A stretch of 64,000 nt of DNA from Athripsodes cinereus. Its lineage: Eukaryota; Arthropoda; Insecta; Trichoptera; Leptoceridae. The DNA is taken from the NCBI GenBank assembly GCA_947579605.1, contig OX388309.1:19411071-19475070 (forward strand), given 5' to 3'. Each line of letters opens with the position of its first letter. Positions within the stretch are counted from its first letter, which is position 1. Positions 46,856-57,733 of this stretch are shown piece after piece. The notes below the pieces were generated by a model that was not told where the DNA came from, made no database searches, and saw nothing but the letters and a program-made list of their open reading frames with translations. The position numbers and the translations under genes are program-made.

Positions 46856-47239
46856 ATACTCATATATGAGTATACCTTAACGAAGTGGGTAAAACGTAAA
46901 ATAAATATACATTTTAAGAACTTTTATCGGATTAAAATATAAAACTCGCAGTAGTTTTGTTAACATAAAGCCTGCTTCGTGTTCCTTTATCGCTGAATAA
47001 CCCCAGTGCATACCTACTTAGAAGAAGAATTTTAGTGTGCAATATAAACCACGAGAATCCTTCGCCACGAAATAACAGTGGGAAAATAAACCGAGAAATT
47101 TCAATTGTTTATTTTTTAGTAGAATAATAAACAATTTATTATTTGTTATGTTTAAAATTAATATAATATAAACAACAGGAATTGCTTGATATTCATAAAA
47201 AACCGTAATTTAATACTTAAATATAATAATCTACGTATA

Positions 47240-47420
47240 ACTTATGAATTTTAACTAACTGACTTTTTACTATATTTAACAATTTTATACCACTTTGATT
47301 TCTCTTTGTAATGTCTTGACCAAATTTTTAACTTATGAATTTTAACTAATTGACTTTTTACTATATTTGACATTTATAAACCTTTGATTTCTCTTTGTGA
47401 TGTCTTTACCAATTTTTTTT
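47240..47420. repeat. 91-bp tandem duplication
   Basis: 47240-47330 is repeated by 47331-47420 with about ten differences and a small indel. Both start ACTTATGAATTTTAACTAA and contain TTTGATTTCTCTTTGT. A simple local duplication. Confidence 0.9.
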
Positions 47421-47556
47421 TTAACATTTTTGTATCTTTTTTATAATTATACATAACATGATTAATGTTATATTGTCTGTAAAACTTTCGTTTCTTTAGT
47501 CTAATTGTTTTGTGTCTTTTTTTGTAACAGATCTTTCCTTTGTTTACATGTTTTGT

Positions 47557-48121
47557 ATGTATCATCATCATCACATCATCGCCCTCAACGCTCCTCTCGG
47601 GAGCACAGGGCAGAAACCAGCCTCCTCCATTCAGAGCGTCTCTGTGCCAATTGCGTCACCTCTTTCCACGACATTCCTTGCGCTCTGATATCGTTGTCAT
47701 AGGAACGGTGTATTGTGAAAGAGGGACGCCCGGGCCGACGGAACCCCTGCGGACGGAAAAACAGTGCTCTTTTTGGCCAACTATCATTGGGCATTCTCAA
47801 AACATGTCCCAGCCAGGACCATCGTCTCTCTTGTATTACGGAGATTACAGGTCTCTGCTGGGTGCGCCGGCGCACAGCATCATTTGTAACATGTTCATAC
47901 CATCTGACATCCAAAATCCTTCTAAGACACTTGTTTTCAAAGCTTAGTATCTTCCGCTCTTGAGCCTTGGTTAAGTGCCAAGACTCGCAGCCATATAGAA
48001 GGATGATGCACGCATTGAACAAGCGACATTTTGTCCTGATGCTGAGTCCAGACGCCTTCCAAACTTTGTTCATGTTGTTGAAAGCCCCGCTAGCTGCTCC
48101 TATCCTTAACATGTTAAAGGC
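47557..48121 (-). mobile_element. RTE-type LINE, 3' fragment (copy 2, best preserved)
   Basis: A 5'-truncated element read leftwards. The ORF2 tail is followed at the left by the GATGATGTGATGATGATGA end (47557-47580 inverted), typical of RTE elements. At its right edge it abuts a TAAATAAATAAATAAATAAA run (48141-48162), possibly an older insertion's tail. Copies 1 and 3 are at 25391-25672 and 53121-53335. Confidence 0.88.
47585..48112 (-). CDS. RTE-type endonuclease/reverse transcriptase, C-terminal part
   Basis: 175 open codons ending at TGA (47585-47587). The text LFNACIILLYGCESWHLTKAQERKILSFENKCLRRIL...RRRTQQRPVISVIQERRWSWLGHVLRM...RRPGRPS...W..VTQLAQRRSEWRRLVSALCS is the C-terminal region after the RT fingers and palm of RTE-like LINEs common in Lepidoptera. 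The RT active site and the endonuclease are missing. The first ATG at 48112 is internal. The frame is intact in this part, so the insertion is fairly young, yet it cannot act alone. An antisense frame at 47540-47947 is its shadow. Confidence 0.88.
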   Translation of the reverse strand: MLRIGAASGAFNNMNKVWKASGLSIRTKCRLFNACIILLYGCESWHLTKAQERKILSFENKCLRRILDVRWYEHVTNDAVRRRTQQRPVISVIQERRWSWLGHVLRMPNDSWPKRALFFRPQGFRRPGRPSFTIHRSYDNDIRAQGMSWKEVTQLAQRRSEWRRLVSALCSREER

Positions 48122-48169
48122 TTTGGCCGTAAATATTTGTAAATAAATAAATAAATAAATAACTTTTTT

Positions 48170-50049
48170 TTCACTAGATGAAAAATGAAAGACTGTTAAA
48201 ATGGCATGAAAAGTATTGAATATTATAATCTATAGACTTTTGATTTGGTCGTAGTATGAAGGATTGATCCGTTCACAGGAAATGTTGAACTAACTAATGA
48301 CTAGGTCAGTTCTGTACAATGATGTATTTGATGTTTGTATGATATTATTACTAAAGCAAATAATATATAGCTGATAGGAAGAAAACAAGTTTTCATTTTA
48401 TATTTTGTATTGAAATATTTTTTATTTGGATTGAGATAGGTACACACCGTTTTGATAATAGCAGCATCACTCATCTATTGGGTGCAATGCCAGAAAAAGA
48501 GAGAGAGAGAGACTAGGTTAGTTCATCATCTCGCCTTTCGTACATTGTATTGTATACTATTGTCGATCTTATGGCACTATACCCTTATTATTATTATAAT
48601 AATATACAGAAAAGAACAAAATAAATAAACAGTATTTTCACTTTTTCCTGAATACTTTTAATATATTAATTGAGAATACAACAAACTTATAAAAATTGAG
48701 CAAAACAGTTATTATTATTATCAAAAATATCGAAGTATTTTTATTATCAGCATTCCAATGACCGGAATTCGCGTCCCCTAAAAAGCTAGCTGCACCAACG
48801 AACTAATAAAAAACATTCGTGACCTGTTTTTGGTCGTACAGTCGGGAGAAAAATACAAGAAATTCAACACAATAAGCTATATCTGAAGCGGAACATTGAT
48901 CTAGAGAAATGAAATGCTTAAAGCTTTTAAATGGAAATAAAAACACAACCAATGTGCCGTTTATAAAAACGCTATGAATTTGAAAATATTTTCAGTAGAG
49001 TTGAACACAATTGAGTTTCGTAATATTAAAATAAATTATTACAAGAAAACAATGTATTTAGTTCATTACTTGCCCAAATCTAGTTAAGCTATATTTTAAG
49101 TAATATTTATCAATTTTGTATCTCAATTCAACGATTAATAGGAAAGTATCGGAATGCATGTAATAATATCATTAACTATTTCATTACATTAATATTCATT
49201 AAATGATAAATTCCTAGTTTGTTGTTTTAAGACACTCGAAAAACTTTAGCGATTGAGGAAAGTAATTGTGTTATAAGAAATGTATATATTGTATATATTT
49301 TTCAATCATATATGTATATGGGTTTTTGTAATAAATCTAAATATAGCTCTATACACCTTTTACAGTAAACTGAAAACCTAAAAGATTTTTTTGTTGAGAT
49401 AAATTATATCTATTTCTTACAAAAGTTCATTGAGCAAAGCGTAATAATCTATTACTAAGCGCAAGGCCTATTCGCCAAGAGTATTATATCACAATTAAGT
49501 CGAAATTACTTTGTTGGACAAAACCACGTACATAATAATATATAATAAAAGTTGAAGAAGCTTAAAAAAAGATAATAAAGAATAGGTACAGCGACACGAT
49601 GGTCACCTTTATTGGAATTTTATGAATTCCTTTTCTAGGGAAGAATTTGTGATCTACCTTCTAGTAAGTACTACTTTGAGAATGAAACGTGATGTCTATA
49701 TATGTACATACATATATACCTCTTACCCTCCATACACATTTCAGGTTTGTACCACTCAGAGTAGTTGGATTGTGAGGGAACACACGTCTTTGCAATAATG
49801 GAACATGGACATTCGATATACTTATATAATATCTGGTACCCACTCTGTACAAAGGTAAAGTAAGTACCTAGTATACCTATTCAAGTACCACTTGTACCAA
49901 CAACAAACATTAGCTTTGTACAAGAGATTTTATTGTGTAAAAAGATTGAAGATAGATTAAAATCTTTATACTGCTCTACAAGACTAAGTACTGAACTTAT
50001 GACAAATTTTATCATGATGAAAATTCTTGATAGAGATAAGTATCGAGTT
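48170..50049. other. AT-rich DNA; small SINE scrap at 49345-49385
   Basis: 49345-49385 (ATACACCTTTTACAGTAAAC...) is a short minus-oriented piece of the SINE family at 61715-61860. A GA run at 48497-48511. No genes seen. Confidence 0.5.
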
Positions 50050-50063
50050 GGTAACTTTATTAT

Positions 50064-50110
50064 AAATATATGTTAGATTTTCAACAGACAAACTGCAATC
50101 ACAAATATTT
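50064..50110. repeat. Direct repeat, first copy (second at 50645-50694)
   Basis: TTAGATTTTCAACAGACA, an ACTGCAATCACA word and TTTTTAACAC occur here and again about 580 bp downstream in the same orientation with few changes. They bracket the SINE at 50150-50430 and may mark a local duplication. Confidence 0.75.
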
Positions 50111-50149
50111 TTAACACTTAGAGGATAGGCAGAGAGAAAGAGAGATAGT

Positions 50150-50430
50150 ACTGGGTGTTTCCAATGCTTCCGAATTGGCTTTAGCTGGTTTAAGCATGCT
50201 TTACTTTATAAACGTTCACCGATTTCCACCGCACTCTTTAGTTCTCTCATATGTTACTATTTTGTTCGCAACGGGTGACTGGACTCATTGCTGTTAAGCA
50301 TTTCGTCCAACCAACCGTCATCATCAATAACTAATGTGAGAGTGGAACTTTCGATGAAAATTCCAGTTGTTACTTGGGATCGAATCCAGCATCTCTATGT
50401 TGACAATCCAAAGCTCTACCACTGAGCCAT
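50150..50430 (-). repeat. tRNA-headed SINE
   Basis: On the minus strand the head is ATGGCTCAGTGGTAGAGC, a good A box, then a B-box-like GGATTCGATCC about 40 bp on (50376-50430). The body continues leftwards to about 50150. The anticodon stem does not pair, so it is not a tRNA gene. Parts of the body (GCATGCTTAAACCAGC and AATTCCACTCTCA-like words) recur in plus orientation at 50715-50773 as an internally deleted second copy. Confidence 0.65.
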
Positions 50431-50644
50431 AAAGAGATGTGACATCACCCTCGTATTTTTGTTGTTAAAAGGTACTTGTATCCACACTGCGATGCAGAGC
50501 TATCTATCGAAATTTTATTACAACATTTTGTTACCGAGCTTTTAATATTACTAATGGATTCTTCCTTTGAATAATCTATAGAAGCACAGTTATTTCTGTC
50601 ACACTTACCAAGATTATTACGTTTGTTTTTATATGTAGGTACTT

Positions 50645-50775
50645 ATTAGATTTTCAACAGACATACTGCAATCACATATTTTTAACACAAATCCCTTAGA
50701 TCCTCATTTCTCATTGAAAATTCCACTCTCATGTTTGGCATGCTTAAACCAGCCAAAGCCAATTCGTATCGTTGC
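50645..50775 (+). repeat. Second direct-repeat copy plus deleted SINE piece
   Basis: 50645-50694 repeats 50064-50110. 50715-50773 carries two separate parts of the SINE body in plus orientation, fused by a deletion. Confidence 0.6.
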
Positions 50776-52851
50776 TGTGAAGCATTTCGTATGAAGTACT
50801 TAATATTAAAAAACAAAGTTTTGAAATGATTATCATGTTTCATACTTAACATTATTTAGTGTATGATAATTTACTTATGTACTTACGTTTACTTTACACA
50901 AATAATATATAGACTTGTCCATTATATTCAAGTGGTTACTATCAGAATAGTAGTAAAACAAGCCGTAAAATATTAATAATTATATAATAATACAATATTA
51001 ACAGTACAACTGGTTAGTAGCAATTTGCAGATAAATTTGGGTCAAAAGTTTTATTATCATCAAACTGTGGGCAAGCCTACATTATTGTAATTAAAATGCC
51101 AAACAGAAACAAAATTAAATTCGTATATTTTATACTATTATTTTGTTATGAACAAGAGATAATAATGTGCATGGATATTAAATAAATGCCTAATTATTAT
51201 TTGTACTTCTGCATTATTTAATAATATTGAGGTTTGTCAGTAATTATGAAAATAATAACGGACTCAATATAATGAAAAAAATAATAATACAGTATTGTGA
51301 TGAAACTTGTAACTTTGACCTTCCATGAACATGATAATTTAGTTGACACCTTTTGACATAGAATGCTATTTTTCATTTATCATAAATTATAAGTTCCTAG
51401 ATAAATTCACTAGCCAACATAACTCTATGCAGAATTTTTACACGCACGATTCAAGGTCTATGAATGTTTCTAATGCTAGGCGTGCTAATTATTTGCAGAA
51501 AAAAAAAACTTTAATAAAACACAGCTATGGTTGACTCTCAATAATTTAAATTGTATAAATACCTGCTCTAAGGACTGAATTGCTAAGTAATTGTTTGACA
51601 ACAGTTGAACAAATGAAGCGAAATTTAATCCGGATTATCTGCTAATTGTTTATATACATATTAAGTATTTAATTAATACTGAAAATATTTAATCGGCCTA
51701 GTCGTTTGTGTCACTAGGAACTACAGGCTGTCTGACAGGCTGTTAATTAGTGTTGCGGTGAGATAAAATACATACATACAGCAATACTACAGTTGGTATG
51801 GAGTATCAGCTGTCTACATAGGTAGGTACATATGGACGGTATTGCAATTTCATACCGTAGACACACAATGTGATTCATACAATACTACCTTCCTGCACTA
51901 CATATTCAATAATATTTACTTTTATTATAAAGGTACAAGCAATTCATACTAGATACTCAAAAATAATTTAATTATATTACTGAAGACGGGATTATATACT
52001 AAAGCATATTGAATATACCTATTTATATTAAAAAATATTTAATAATCTATAATCTTATGAAACAAAACTATAAATAAATATAATGAGAAATTATATTTTA
52101 CAAATAAACATTATATATTTTATATTATTTTTGAAATTTTATATATTATTTATTTAAAACATTTTATATTATTTTTATCGTTTTTTGTGTTTAGTGTTAA
52201 TATGACGTAGTTAGATGGGAGAAATCACTATAAAGTGATAATCTCGCAATTGCATATCATCACATTTTTTCCTATGTAAACTGATTTGTTGATTTTGTTA
52301 TGTGAATGATGATAATATGCAAGAAGAATAAAATAAAATAAATCAATATGTTTCAAACGTTTCGAAAGTACTGTATAAACCCCACATAATTATAATATGT
52401 GCATTGTGCATGCTCATAAAGATTAAACGATACACTTGGAAAAGGCGACATAAACCAGAAATATTATAAAAATAACATTTATATATTTACTTAACAATGA
52501 ACGGCTTTTTCCTTTTAAATTACATATTACAATTTACACGAATATTTATATTATTCTTCAATTAAATCTATAAATACTAGACAAAAAACAGTATATTATT
52601 ATCAGTTACGGCAATCCATCCGTTTTAGGTGATTTGTTAAAAACAGAATAAAAGATATGATAAATTAAATTTCATGAGAAGTTTTAGAAAATGTTGTCTG
52701 TTACAATTAGACAATAATGAAAAAAGAAAAAAAAAGAAAAGGGATTATTTATTTAGCTGTATAACACCCACGACTGTAACATAATATAAGTATCAAGATA
52801 ATTCACCTTAAATTGTGTTTTGTATACCTAGAATAATCACTCACTCACTAG
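50776..52851. other. AT-rich DNA without recognisable genes
   Basis: No motif-bearing frame or repeat found. The patch at 51700-51900 is slightly less AT-rich but featureless. Confidence 0.5.
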
Positions 52852-53046
52852 TCAGCCATCTCTCCACTGCTGGATGTAGGCCTCTTCCAAACTTTTCCAA
52901 ACGTCTCGATCCTGTGCCCGCTGCATCCAATTTCGTCCAGCGATTGGAGTTATATCGTCAATCCATCTCTTTTGCGGTCTTCCGATGCTTCTTTTACTAC
53001 TCCATGGTCGCCATTTAAGAATCTTGGGGGTCCATCTACCATCGTA
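52852..53046 (-). pseudogene. LINE ORF2 C-terminal fragment, third family
   Basis: Sixty-four codons plus stop (52852-52854) on the minus strand read YDGRWTPKILKWRP...IGRPQKRWIDDITPIAGRNWMQRAQDRDVWKSLEEAYIQQW. 'GRPQKRW.DDI...A...WMQ.AQDR..W..LEEAYVQQW' is a well-known lepidopteran LINE protein tail, distinct from the RTE and family-B tails here. The frame is open but is only the last fragment of ORF2. The plus frame at 52815-53018 is its shadow. Confidence 0.85.
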
Positions 53047-53120
53047 GAATAATACATGTATTAATAATACATGTTACACTAGAATAATACATTTCCATAA
53101 TTTATAATCTCAGTTTTAAA

Positions 53121-53335
53121 AGCTCCCCTCTGGAGCATAAAGGGCTAAAATCAATCTACTCAACTGAGTCACCTCTTCTCACGACATTCCTAGCGCTCTG
53201 ATGTCGTTATCAGAGGAACCGTGGATTGAAAGACAGATGTTCGGGCCATCCAAACTCTTGTTGATGATAGCATAATGCATTCTTTGGCCAACTTTAACTA
53301 TAGCTTTATACATTCTCACAACATGACACTCATTG
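53121..53335 (-). pseudogene. RTE-type LINE 3' end, copy 3 (decayed)
   Basis: CTCACGACATTCCTAGCGCTC, TGATGTCGTTATCAGAGGAAC and TTCTTTGGCCAACTTTAAC match the corresponding part of 47585-47850 in the same orientation. There are small insertions and deletions, for example an extra stretch around 53255-53275. Frames are broken. Confidence 0.8.
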
Positions 53336-54573
53336 TTATGTTAGGAGAATTTGATGAACTCATTTCATGTTTTTTTTAAAGATTTGTAAGCAAACCGATA
53401 TTTTTGTAATATCGGCAAACTTCATTGGTCAAATATTGATGTTTTGTACTGTTTTGTAATATGTGCCAAATGACTGTATGTTTTACTTGTTTAGTAAATA
53501 AAATTAAAACGACCAAACGGACCGTCATCATTCCTATAACAGAGACCGTGAATCTTTGCTGAGTTATACATGAGGTTTTTCAGGACACTCAAAAAAATTT
53601 AAAAAGGGAGACTTACTTTCTACAAAGGACTTCAAGATAAACAATACACAAAGAAACTCACACCCATTAAATGTGGTCGGTAAAGTATGTATTAACGAAT
53701 GATATTGTCGATTGAGTTAAGAAAAACATACTTTCTCAGCATTTCTAGTGTAACCAAAAAGGTTCTTCTAGAAGCTCGTTAAAAGTTTCCCTTTCCAAAC
53801 GATATAAAGGTTGCACAAGCGTAGGTACCTACATAAAAGAATGTCCATTTGGAACCCTTTACGTAAGCAATTTTTTGAAGAGCTTTTTCACTTTTGTACC
53901 CGAATTCATTATTTACTTCCCAAATTCTAAAAACCTTACATGACTTGTTATGAATTCCGAATAATCCTTGTATATTATTTATATTACATAATTGGTTAAC
54001 AAATTCCCTTCCCAAGTATTTCTAGATATTATTATTGTTGTGATGATATTTCTGAAACTTGTATCTAATAGACCGTATCAGCGACAAATAATAATACAAG
54101 TACCTAGTACCTACTTCACAGAGAATTTGCTGAATATGTTAGGGTTCTGAAAGGGCGCCACAAGTATCTACATACATACACTACAAGGAATACCATTTTA
54201 ATACATTTGATATTATCACGACATTTCCTTTGTGAGAAACATCCGACACAACACATTTCCTTATGTACGAATTTGTTAGAATATCATTTACCAAAATATA
54301 CAATAAATGAAATTTTCAATATTTGTGGAAATAAATAGTGAGTAAATATCTAGTACAATAATTTTCCTCGCAGATGAAAATATAATCTTATAGATTATAG
54401 AAATAAGAATAAACGGCTGGCTACATTTTTGAACAAAACATCCATACCAGTATAGGTGTATATATTAATATAAGGTCTATTTTTAACTTAAGAATCACGA
54501 ATTTCATTCTAGTTGCCTAGTTACTAAGCACAGCTTGCTGGAATATTTTTCGTTTATTATCATATAACCGTTA
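53336..54573. other. AT-rich DNA with a family-A scrap
   Basis: 53570-53625 (TTCAGGACACTC and GGGAGACTTACTTTCTAC) resembles the end of family A. A 78-codon minus frame at 53779-54015 shows no motif. Nothing else recognised. Confidence 0.45.
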
Positions 54574-54732
54574 GGCAGACCAAGACAAAGATTGTTGGAT
54601 AACATCAACCGAGATCTAGAGGAGCTCAATGCTAAAGACGACTGGCAGTCCATTGCTCAAGATTGAAAAGCTTGGAGATCTATTGTTTCGGAGGCAAAGA
54701 TCCTACAAGAGTTGTTCGGCCATCGGAAGTAA
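54574..54732 (+). pseudogene. LINE ORF2 C-terminus with one in-frame stop
   Basis: Fifty-three codons read GRPRQRLLDNINRDLEELNAKDDWQSIAQD-stop-KAWRSIVSEAKILQELFGHRK-stop. The internal TGA stands where arginine (CGA) is expected in 'AQDRKAWRS', a simple CpG-decay change. The rest is intact, so the fragment is dead by one mutation and by truncation. An AAGTAAGTAAGTAAGTA run overlaps its stop. The family differs from the tails at 18690, 47585 and 52852. Confidence 0.82.
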
Positions 54733-55257
54733 GTAAGTAAGTATCATATAACATTGTGAGTGGCTCTATTAAATAAAATAAAAAATATAAACACAACTAT
54801 TTTAAGTATCAGGGTGACTCAAATTATCATTCACGTAATCATCATTGCAAATTTCGTTTGTGTATAATCGTAGACTGGCAAAAATTTGGACCCAAATGCC
54901 ATCTACTTATGTAAGACAACACCAAAAAAATTCATAGACAAAAAATCGTATCTGATGTGTGCCTGGCCTTGTAATAAAAGCTTATACGACATCAGAGTTT
55001 CAAACAAAATACGAATATTTTGAAAAGTGTTGTTTATCTTAAATAAATTTAATTGAAATACATAGGACTTAACAAAGTTTTAATTTGGGTAGACAAATAA
55101 TTTCCAATGTTAAAAAATAATGTATTATAATTTATTAGTAATTTTTTAATGTGTATGTCGCGTGTTTCATGCGTATGAAATAAAATTAATTTTGCTTTAC
55201 GAGTTATGAATTTTTAAGAAGTGAAGTAAATTAAATTTCAAAGAATCGATACAAACT
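54733..55257. other. AT-rich DNA, nothing recognised
   Basis: No repeat or coding motif found. Confidence 0.5.
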
Positions 55258-55599
55258 TTAACTTAATAAATCAGATATTTGAAACCACAATGTCGCAAAT
55301 TGCCGAACAAACTGACAAATATAATAATTGTTGAATTCTTTACTGGAAAAAAGGTTATTATCATAGAGGTATACCTCCTCAAAAGTACAGAAAACAGCCG
55401 CATACACAATGCTCGGAGAACGCAGCAAATGATGATTATATCTCTCTTTTTCTTCTGTCGATACAGGAAATAGAAGAGAAAAAAAATACGTTCCTTCTCG
55501 TTGCTTTTGTACATAGTCGCAGAGAAGGAAATAACGCCAGAGTCCATCGTTTGCTACAGATTCGTAACAAGCAATGTGGACGCTGCTAAAATGGAACAA
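55258..55599 (-). other. Unassigned 113-codon open frame
   Basis: A minus frame with a second overlapping open frame (55263-55547) in a patch that is less AT-rich than its surroundings. The composition (WRYFLLCDYVQKQREG...TEEKERYNHHLL) is not the usual AT-driven hydrophobic text, but I recognise no domain, no splice context and no second copy. It may be an old transposable-element piece. Not called as a gene. Confidence 0.2.
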
Positions 55600-56884
55600 T
55601 TTTATAAATTAAAATCATATTTTGAACCACTCCAGGTTAATCATTCTAGTTGATTACACTCATCGATATTCAACCCATTTGAAAATATTTTAATTAGGTA
55701 GGTACATATGTTGTATATGATACACATACATAAATGTGAACTTTCTTTAAAAGTGCATGACACAGAGCTTCGACGCTTATGAATCCACTCAAAGCTTGGT
55801 TAAAAGTAGTCTTTAAACCTAGGCAACATTCCCAATTCTTCTGTGCCTTATAACATCTACACTTCTTAGTAAGTAAAACCAGTCTCCAATATCCAATCGT
55901 GTCAAAAATTCATAAAATAGTTTATAAATTCTATCGGCAAGATGAAATCTATGAAACGGTTTAGTATAAAAGTTGTATTTTTCTTTTGATCATGTAATGC
56001 AACCATTCTGAATTTATTCTAATACCTATTATAATATTCATAGTCTAGATTTAGTTCTGTTCGTGTTTCACTTGTAACGTGTTATTTGTTTTTATATGTG
56101 TATGTATAGTTATTACACTTATGCGTGTATTATTTTTTTACATATTATATTATGTAACTGGATCAGTATAATATGACGCAGAAGGATGGCTAACCGCAAT
56201 ACAAAGCTGAATAATATTTTTTGTAAGTATGTATTGTATATTCCTACACACTATAATTTTTAGGCGATAATAAAATACTGACTGGTACATAACGCAAATG
56301 ATTTACATATTATGATAATGGGTCAGTGGTTTAAATGCTGTGAAATGTATTACTTACCTACAAAATAACGAAATGTTCACAAACATCTCATCGTTGGATA
56401 TTAAAAATACACATATAGAAAGAGTGTACTTTGAGTAGGTACCTAGCTGTAATTCTTTGGTTTTTGATTTTTTTTTTCAATTTTAGTCTACAGGTAAAAA
56501 TAAAATAAATACATACATATTATAGTTGAACAATTCAAAATTCAACATAAAAGAACTTTGTGTTCTCTACGGGAGCTCAGGGGGTACATTTAAGAAAACA
56601 GAATACTTATATATATATTTCTACGAACAATTCAAAGTCAATATTATTCTTCTTGACGTCGACTTTGGAAGAAATATATAAATATTTCTTAAAGTGTTTT
56701 TGCAACATCAAAAATATTTTCATGTCTTACTTTTTTGAAAAAATAAACGTGAATTTTTTTTAGTGTTGAGATGGGGCTTCCTACAGGACAAATCTGGAGC
56801 GTTTGACTGCGGTATAAAACAGACTATGCCACATTTGTTAGAATGTCGCATGCACTATGGAGGATATTTTGGACTCATCTTCAG
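55600..56884. other. AT-rich DNA with one splice-like site
   Basis: On the minus strand at 56351-56359 TTTTGTAG is followed directly by GTAAGT (see findings). Otherwise nothing recognised. Confidence 0.45.
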
Positions 56885-56894
56885 TGAGCCTAGT

Positions 56895-57053
56895 TTAGCG
56901 TTACGTTATCGTTTCGTTTTCGTTCAAATGTAGACAACGTTGCGAGAACGTGTCAATTTTCGTAGCGACTTGTGTATTTTAGCTACGAAAATTGACGCGT
57001 TCTTGCAACGTCGTCAACATTTGAACGAAAACAATACGAAAACGTAACGCTTA
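56895..57053. mobile_element. Palindromic fold-back element, copy 1
   Basis: The arms (56895 to about 56966 and about 56980-57053) are mirror images with ~10-15 percent mismatch. They carry TAGCGTTACGTT, TTCGTTCAAATGTAG-like and GTCAATTTTCGTAGC words. The CG-containing vocabulary is very unlike the background. On its right, AAATGTGTTTTGAACAGGCCT resembles the outer end of copy 2, so copy 1 seems to have lost its left terminus. Confidence 0.88.
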
Positions 57054-57099
57054 AATGTGTTTTGAACAGGCCTACAGGTGTTGTGCATTTTGCACAGTA

Positions 57100-57307
57100 C
57101 AGAGGCCTGAGTCAATAACACATTTTCACGTTACGTTTTCGTTCCGTTAACGTTCGAGTATAGACAAAGTTGCAAGCAAGTGTCAATTTCGTTGCTAAGA
57201 TACACAATAGTTACGAAAATTAACACTTTGGCGCAACATCGTCTGTATTTGAACGCTAACGGAACGAAAACGTAACGTGAAAATGTGTTAGTTGACTCAG
57301 GCCTCTG
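57100..57307. mobile_element. Palindromic fold-back element, copy 2
   Basis: The arms from CAGAGGCCTGAGTCAA (57100) and its inverse ending at 57307 extend ~90 bp inward: ACACATTTTCACGTTACG, TTCGTTCCGTTA and so on. The small loop is around 57195-57210. The outer ~55 bp agree almost perfectly. It shares the TTACGTTTTCGTT and TGTCAATTTCGT vocabulary with copy 1 just 47 bp away, so the two are the same family in tandem. No gene inside. Confidence 0.92.
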
Positions 57308-57507
57308 GAGAGCGGTTTGATTAGTTTTTTTTTTGGATTTTAAAACGATAAATAATAATAATACATAACAAGCTAACGTCGTTTTGTGATAAACAAATTT
57401 GGTAGTAAAGGTGTAAGAAGCAAGCTACTTTGTAATTTAATCCTTACGACAATAAATCAATATAGTACCTAAAACATAATATAATTATATATACTACGTT
57501 ACCACAA
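57308..57507. other. AT-rich spacer
   Basis: Nothing recognised between the fold-back pair and the LINE fragment. Confidence 0.5.
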
Positions 57508-57733
57508 ATGCGTGTTAACAAGTTACGATGGTTTGGACATGTATGAGGGAGCTCAGGCGTCCGAAAACCACGTTGTTCGATCACGTGGATCCAATTCTCA
57601 AGAACGGTCGCGTGTTGAGTAAAAGAAATTGATGTACGTGTTATAGAAATGTATGAATGTAGAAGAAATATCTAATGATAGATCTGTACGGCGTTTCGTT
57701 CTCACTGCCTACCCCACTTGGGATACGGTGTGA
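57508..57733 (+). pseudogene. LINE ORF2 C-terminus, family B, copy 2
   Basis: RVNKLRWFGHV-stop, then RRPKTTLFDHVDPILKNGRVLSKRN-stop, and DRSVRRFVLTAYPTWDTV-stop (57731-57733), in different frames. It lines up with copy 1 at 18690-19006 over the whole length, with small deletions. The GTGAGGGTAAA 3' sequence follows directly. Confidence 0.78.

Noticed and set aside
47540..47947. 135-codon plus frame
   Set aside because: It is the antisense shadow of the RTE ORF2 fragment at 47585-48112.
50376..50430. Functional tRNA gene
   Set aside because: The A box is good, but the anticodon stem does not pair and a SINE body follows.
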